A stretch of 54,552 bases of DNA from assembly GCF_937859865.1 (NCBI RefSeq), contig NZ_CALMAT010000018.1, positions 68,218 through 122,769 on the forward strand. The letters run 5' to 3'. The stretch comes from an uncultured Mucilaginibacter sp. Its GTDB lineage: Bacteria; Bacteroidota; Bacteroidia; Sphingobacteriales; Sphingobacteriaceae. Below are positions 50,564-54,552 of this stretch, piece after piece. The notes beneath the pieces were generated by a model. It was given only the letters and a program-made list of their open reading frames with translations. It did no database searches and was not told the origin of the DNA. Positions within the stretch are counted from its first letter, which is position 1, and the number at the start of each line of letters is the position of its first letter. The translations under genes and the position numbers were made by a program.

Positions 50564-52810
50564 TTAAAAGCCTAATTGTTTATCTACTTCTGTACTTTGT
50601 TGTTGTTGCTGGCTGTAAGCGCCGCAATCCATCGTAATACTGACACCGTTTTTCGGCGGATCAAAATCCACATTCTTTTTAATACCGAGGCTGGCATTGG
50701 CGTAAACCTTTTTCATGTACAAAGCAAAGATTGGCAAAGCTGTATTGGCGCCTTCTCCTAATTCTGTTGTCCTAAAATGGATTTGCATGTCTTCACAACC
50801 TGTCCAAACGCCGGTAACCAATTGCGGCGTGATGCCGATAAACCAGCCGTCGGAGTTATTTTGTGTAGTGCCGGTTTTGCCGCCAATCGGGTTGGTTAAA
50901 CCGTATTTGCTTCTTAAACGCCAACCGGTGCCTTCCTGGATTACGCCTTTCAGCATGTAAGTCATAACATAAGCTGTCTGCTCGTCCATAGCAACCACAA
51001 CTTTTGGTTTGCGTTCAAAAATAATGTTACCGTTTTTGTCTTCCACACGCAATAGATAAATCGGTTCCGTCCAGGCACCATGGTTGGCAAAAACACTGTA
51101 AGCGCCGGTCATATCGAAAACCGAAGCATCAAAAGTTCCCAAAACGATAGAAGGATATGGTTGTAGGTTTGAGCTATTTACGCCCATTTTTTTAATGAGG
51201 TTGACAACAGGTACAGGAGTTACTTCCTGCATCATTTTGGCTGCAATCCAGTTGTGCGAGATAGCCAAAGCTTTGCGCAGGTTTAAAGAACTGTAAATGT
51301 TATCTTTTGCAGGAGAAGAAGGTGTCCATGATTTACCATCCGTAACTATGGTAACCGGTTCTACCGGAACTTCCATACAAGGCGACATGCCATTTGCTAT
51401 CGCCACTGCATAAGTAAAAGGTTTAGCGGTAGAACCAACTTGCCGAGTGCCCATTTTTACCTGATCATATTTAAAATGCTCAAAATTATCGCCACCAACC
51501 CAAGCTTTGATGTAACCGGTTGTTGGGTCCATAGACATCATGGCGTTGCGCAAAATCAGTTTGGTATAAACAATGGAATCAATTGGCTTCATCATGGTAT
51601 CCATGTCCCCTTTCCAGGTGAAAAGGCTCATCTTAGTTGGCGTGTTAAAATCAGTTTTGATTTCCTGGTCTGATTTTCCCTGGTCTTTCAACATCCGGTA
51701 ACGGTCAGAACGCTTCATGCCTTGGTCTAAAATATCTTTAAAACCATCAATAGATTTCCATAAACTATGTCCTCTCCAATGTGCGTTAAATTGGTTTTGC
51801 AAATCGCGCATGTACTCTTTTTGCGCCTGTTCTGCATATTCCTGCATTTGGTAATTGATGGTGGTATAGATTTTTAAACCATCGCGGTCCAAATCATAAG
51901 GCGTTCCGTCCCCTTTGGTTATGGATTGATCGGCCAATGTTTTCTGGACATCTTTCTTCAAAACAGAACGGAAATAAGTGGCCAAACCATCGTTCTGGTC
52001 AATCGGGTTAAAATTCAATCCTAAAGGTTTTGCTTTTTCTTCGGCTTCCTGTCCTTCGCTTAGAAACTTTTCATCTGCCATCCTTTTCAACACAAAATTT
52101 CTTCTGTTAAGGGCGTTATCGGGATGATTGATCGGCGAATAAATTCCCGGGCCGTTTACCATACCAATCAAAAGTGCGGCTTGGTTGGGCGTTAATTTAT
52201 CAGGCGTAACATTAAAATAAGTATGCGCGGCAGATTTAATGCCGAAAGTATTGTAGGCACCAAAATCAACCGTATTGAGATACATCGTCAAAATTTCTTC
52301 CTTGGTATAATTACGTTCGATTTTTACGGCCGTAATCCATTCCTGTAACTTCTGAATAATCCGTTTAAAAGGGTTATGAGCCCGTTCCGAAAATAAATTG
52401 AGCGCTAATTGCTGCGTGATTGTACTTCCGCCTTGTTTTTTCCCGATTAAATTATAAAAAATAATAGAGAATATGCGCCGGAAATCAATACCGGAATGAT
52501 CGTAAAAACGTGTGTCTTCCGTAGCAACTAAAGCATGGACTACGTTTGGCGATAACTCCTGATAAGTAACATTCGAACGGTTTTGAACATAATACGTTCC
52601 TAATTCTTGTTTATCTTCCGAAAAGATAACGCTTGCTAAATTGCTTTTCGGGTTTTCCAGATCGCGAAAGGAGGGCAATTTGCCAAACAACTGGAAGGCA
52701 ACGGCCATAAACAGTAAAACAAAAAAGAAAAATACACCGGCTACCAACTTCCAAAAGTTGAGTGTGTAGCGGCGAAAAACTTGGTCCCTAGCAGGTTCTT
52801 TATATCGCAT
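50564..52810 (-). CDS. Class A penicillin-binding protein (bifunctional peptidoglycan synthase)
   Basis: The 748-residue protein has a cytoplasmic tail and one membrane span (about residues 20-42), the glycosyltransferase 51 domain (catalytic glutamate E98 in VATEDTRFYDHSGID; GGSTITQQLALNLF), and the transpeptidase domain (STAK at S460-K463, the SHN triad in AISHNWIAAK, and the KTGT box in GGKTGTTQNNSDGWF). It polymerises and cross-links peptidoglycan in the periplasm. It is of PBP1A type (ponA/mrcA). Its start codon overlaps the sprE stop by one base, showing translational coupling. Confidence 0.95.
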   Translation of the reverse strand: MRYKEPARDQVFRRYTLNFWKLVAGVFFFFVLLFMAVAFQLFGKLPSFRDLENPKSNLASVIFSEDKQELGTYYVQNRSNVTYQELSPNVVHALVATEDTRFYDHSGIDFRRIFSIIFYNLIGKKQGGSTITQQLALNLFSERAHNPFKRIIQKLQEWITAVKIERNYTKEEILTMYLNTVDFGAYNTFGIKSAAHTYFNVTPDKLTPNQAALLIGMVNGPGIYSPINHPDNALNRRNFVLKRMADEKFLSEGQEAEEKAKPLGLNFNPIDQNDGLATYFRSVLKKDVQKTLADQSITKGDGTPYDLDRDGLKIYTTINYQMQEYAEQAQKEYMRDLQNQFNAHWRGHSLWKSIDGFKDILDQGMKRSDRYRMLKDQGKSDQEIKTDFNTPTKMSLFTWKGDMDTMMKPIDSIVYTKLILRNAMMSMDPTTGYIKAWVGGDNFEHFKYDQVKMGTRQVGSTAKPFTYAVAIANGMSPCMEVPVEPVTIVTDGKSWTPSSPAKDNIYSSLNLRKALAISHNWIAAKMMQEVTPVPVVNLIKKMGVNSSNLQPYPSIVLGTFDASVFDMTGAYSVFANHGAWTEPIYLLRVEDKNGNIIFERKPKVVVAMDEQTAYVMTYMLKGVIQEGTGWRLRSKYGLTNPIGGKTGTTQNNSDGWFIGITPQLVTGVWTGCEDMQIHFRTTELGEGANTALPIFALYMKKVYANASLGIKKNVDFDPPKNGVSITMDCGAYSQQQQQSTEVDKQLGF

Positions 52811-54552
52811 TACAGATAATTAGCTTGATAAAATTCAAAGTAGCTGTTTAGCAATTTTGAATCGGCTAATTTATCCAGATTTTTCCGGCTGATGATAAAG
52901 AAATTATATTTCTCTGCCGGAACTTTCATTATTTCCGGCAAAAGCGGTGCAATGCGGCGTGCATAATCTTTTACTTCGCCCAAAGAATAAAAACGGCCGG
53001 TGTAAATTAACTGGTTGGTTTGGCCGATTTCTTTCAGTTGGTGTTTTAGCGGCGTATCAGGATAATTGGCGCGGTTAAACTGACCGATGCCAAAACGCGA
53101 AGGCGCTAAATTAGCCGCGCCGTTAACGTTGATAACGAAATACAGTTCGGTACTATCGGACAAAGTAAAAATACGCGATGCTTCTTTTACCCCTGTTTTT
53201 TTGGTGTCGGTTGGCAAAGTAACACTGAGCTTGTTGTTTAAAGAGGAAGCCGGAATGTTGATTGAATTATTGCTTTTCGGCGCAGCCAAAACTTCCGGTG
53301 CTTTAGGTTGAACTGGAGCAGGCGTAACAACCGGGTTTGAGGCTATTGTTTGCTGCTGAAAACGGTCTTGCGAAAAAGGAATATCGTTCGGGTCGCTGTC
53401 CATAATTGCAAAAGGGCGCGCGGCAATTGCGGCCTGGTTTTCTTTGATAAAATTTAAATGTTGTTTTACCAAAGGCGTAATCAGGCCATCTTTTGGATAC
53501 TGCGCGGCAATTTGCTGCAGTTCCAGCAGAAAAGGATCCAGCTTTTGCTGATGGCCTTGCGCAATGGTTTTTAAATAAGCCAGTTGCGGGGCCAAGCGGT
53601 TTTGTGGGTTCAGTTTTAGGGCCGAATCTGTTTGGGCAATAACCTGATCGTATTTCCGGTTTCGGTACAAATCATAAATGGAATTGTAAAAAGCATTTTG
53701 GCGGGAATCTTCGGTCAGCATTTTTTTGCTGTAGTCCGGGTCTAAAATAATTTGTGCATACTGCGTTTGCGGGTAGTTTTTCAGCAATAGGTTTTTGTAT
53801 TTTTCGGCCTGCGGTTCGTTGTGCGCATTGCTGTACAAGCGGTAAAGGCTATAATAAATAACGGCCAAGTTTGGATTGTCGGGAAAGCGGTTAACAATAT
53901 ACTCGTAAGTTTGAACCGATTCCTTTTCATCACTCAAAATATCTTTATAAAAACCGGCAATATCGGCATAAGCATTAAAAATAATGGTGTTGGATTGCTC
54001 CAGCAAAGCAGGCGTAAGCGGAATACTGTTCAACAATTCCTGCCGGTAGTTTCCAGCGCCGGGTGTAGCAAGTGCTGGTGCTTGGATGGGTTGTGCAGCA
54101 TCCGGGTCGTTTACCGCATTCGGATTGGTAGAGGTCAAATTTGCTACGCGCGAACTGATGCGCCAGTTGTCTTCCAGTTTTCGTTTCCCCCAAACACGGA
54201 TAAAAGCGGCGATGCCCTGGTTTACCGCATCCGGGTTGTAGAAGTAAAAAGAGCTGGAACTGCGGCTTGGCGTAGAAGAAACATTGCCTGCATTAGTTGC
54301 CGGGTCTATGGTAACGGGCGCGTTTTGCTGCTGTATGGCGTCCTGGTCTACCATTAAATTGATGCGGGCAATACGGTCTGGCTCTTTTAATTTGGCCAAA
54401 GCCTGCAAGGTATCTTGGCGGGAAATAATTTGGTAACGGCTGGCAAGCAACTGCAAATTATTGGCTTTTTTGAGGATTTGCTGATAGCCCGGATACAGCG
54501 GCGAAAGGTTAAGTAATGTGCTGTCGTAATATTTTTTGGCCTGGATATAATC
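52810..54552 (-). CDS. SprE/PorW-type TPR protein of type IX secretion (partial, 5' end beyond window)
   Basis: Only the C-terminal 580 residues are in the window; the frame continues past its edge. The visible part has TPR-like helices (DILSDEKESVQTYEYIVNRF, then AVIYYSLYRLYSNAHNEPQA), a Pro/Asn-rich linker (about 380-420), and a C-terminal domain with FVINVNGAANLAPSRFGIGQ and NFFIISRKNLDKLADSKLL. This C-terminal block is that of SprE/PorW lipoproteins needed for gliding and T9SS in Bacteroidota. The signal peptide is outside the window. An exact repeat is in frame (53178-53191, read GVKEAS). It overlaps the PBP start by one base. Confidence 0.8.
   Translation of the reverse strand, partial: DYIQAKKYYDSTLLNLSPLYPGYQQILKKANNLQLLASRYQIISRQDTLQALAKLKEPDRIARINLMVDQDAIQQQNAPVTIDPATNAGNVSSTPSRSSSSFYFYNPDAVNQGIAAFIRVWGKRKLEDNWRISSRVANLTSTNPNAVNDPDAAQPIQAPALATPGAGNYRQELLNSIPLTPALLEQSNTIIFNAYADIAGFYKDILSDEKESVQTYEYIVNRFPDNPNLAVIYYSLYRLYSNAHNEPQAEKYKNLLLKNYPQTQYAQIILDPDYSKKMLTEDSRQNAFYNSIYDLYRNRKYDQVIAQTDSALKLNPQNRLAPQLAYLKTIAQGHQQKLDPFLLELQQIAAQYPKDGLITPLVKQHLNFIKENQAAIAARPFAIMDSDPNDIPFSQDRFQQQTIASNPVVTPAPVQPKAPEVLAAPKSNNSINIPASSLNNKLSVTLPTDTKKTGVKEASRIFTLSDSTELYFVINVNGAANLAPSRFGIGQFNRANYPDTPLKHQLKEIGQTNQLIYTGRFYSLGEVKDYARRIAPLLPEIMKVPAEKYNFFIISRKNLDKLADSKLLNSYFEFYQANYL

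Overview
The window is a chromosomal segment of a Bacteroidota bacterium, most likely of the family Sphingobacteriaceae (Mucilaginibacter/Pedobacter-like). The grounds are a gldKLMN type IX secretion cluster, a SusC/SusD glycan-uptake locus run by an ECF sigma/FecR pair, Bacteroidota-type promoters (TAnnTTTG), a DUF4271 membrane protein next to hemD, and moderate GC with AT-rich spacers. Genus is an inference from gene content; no ribosomal RNA is present to confirm it.

Layout. 1-2773: end of thrA, then thrB and thrC (threonine synthesis). 2780-4109: a small RHH/PIN toxin-antitoxin pair and a HAD phosphatase. 4149-9551: a minus-strand methionine unit (metH, a four-helix-bundle protein, metF) headed by a SAM-I (S-box) riboswitch. 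9567-14712: housekeeping genes, mostly minus strand (Bax-inhibitor-like membrane protein, hypothetical protein, murQ, der, era) with one GNAT gene. 14737-14974: initiator tRNA-Met with a promoter and terminator. 15018-27596: a polysaccharide utilization locus (ECF sigma, FecR, SusC with STN domain, SusD, a GH2 enzyme, a GH51 arabinofuranosidase) in which five of six long gene junctions carry a 83-167 bp inverted-repeat element. 27680-36458: cupin, UbiA-like protein, metallophosphatase, MoxR-type AAA ATPase plus VWA protein, PfkB kinase, NTF2-like secreted protein, an Abi/HEPN-like protein and endonuclease III. 36537-43447: two tandem JmjC-like oxygenase paralogs, hemW, a coiled-coil protein, FGGY gluconokinase, DUF4271 protein, hemD. 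43744-54552: gldK-gldL-gldM-gldN, then convergent uvrC, a class A PBP, and the 3' part of sprE/porW.

How the genes work together. The methionine genes form a sensible SAM-controlled unit: MetF supplies methyl-THF to MetH. The sugar locus is a textbook trans-envelope signalling PUL: the STN domain of SusC should talk to FecR, which frees the divergently encoded sigma factor; the two glycosidases suggest an arabinofuranosyl-containing glycan. GldKLMN and SprE belong to the same secretion/gliding machine.

The most striking feature is not a gene. A 12-mer, TAAAAGAAGCAT, occurs 27 times exactly by my count (17 forward, 10 reverse) plus about 13 near-copies, against roughly 0.01-0.02 expected by chance at this composition. 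It is found alone between genes, in frame inside at least ten genes, as the last codons of murQ, and as the inner arms of the long inverted-repeat elements in the sugar locus. This looks like a hierarchical repeat family that I cannot match to a described one. Other unusual points are a tandem duplication that copied the 3' tails of both gldN and uvrC, a riboswitch with two candidate P1 partner strands, an operator/promoter overlap in the toxin-antitoxin pair, and a terminator with no obvious parent transcript next to the Abi gene.
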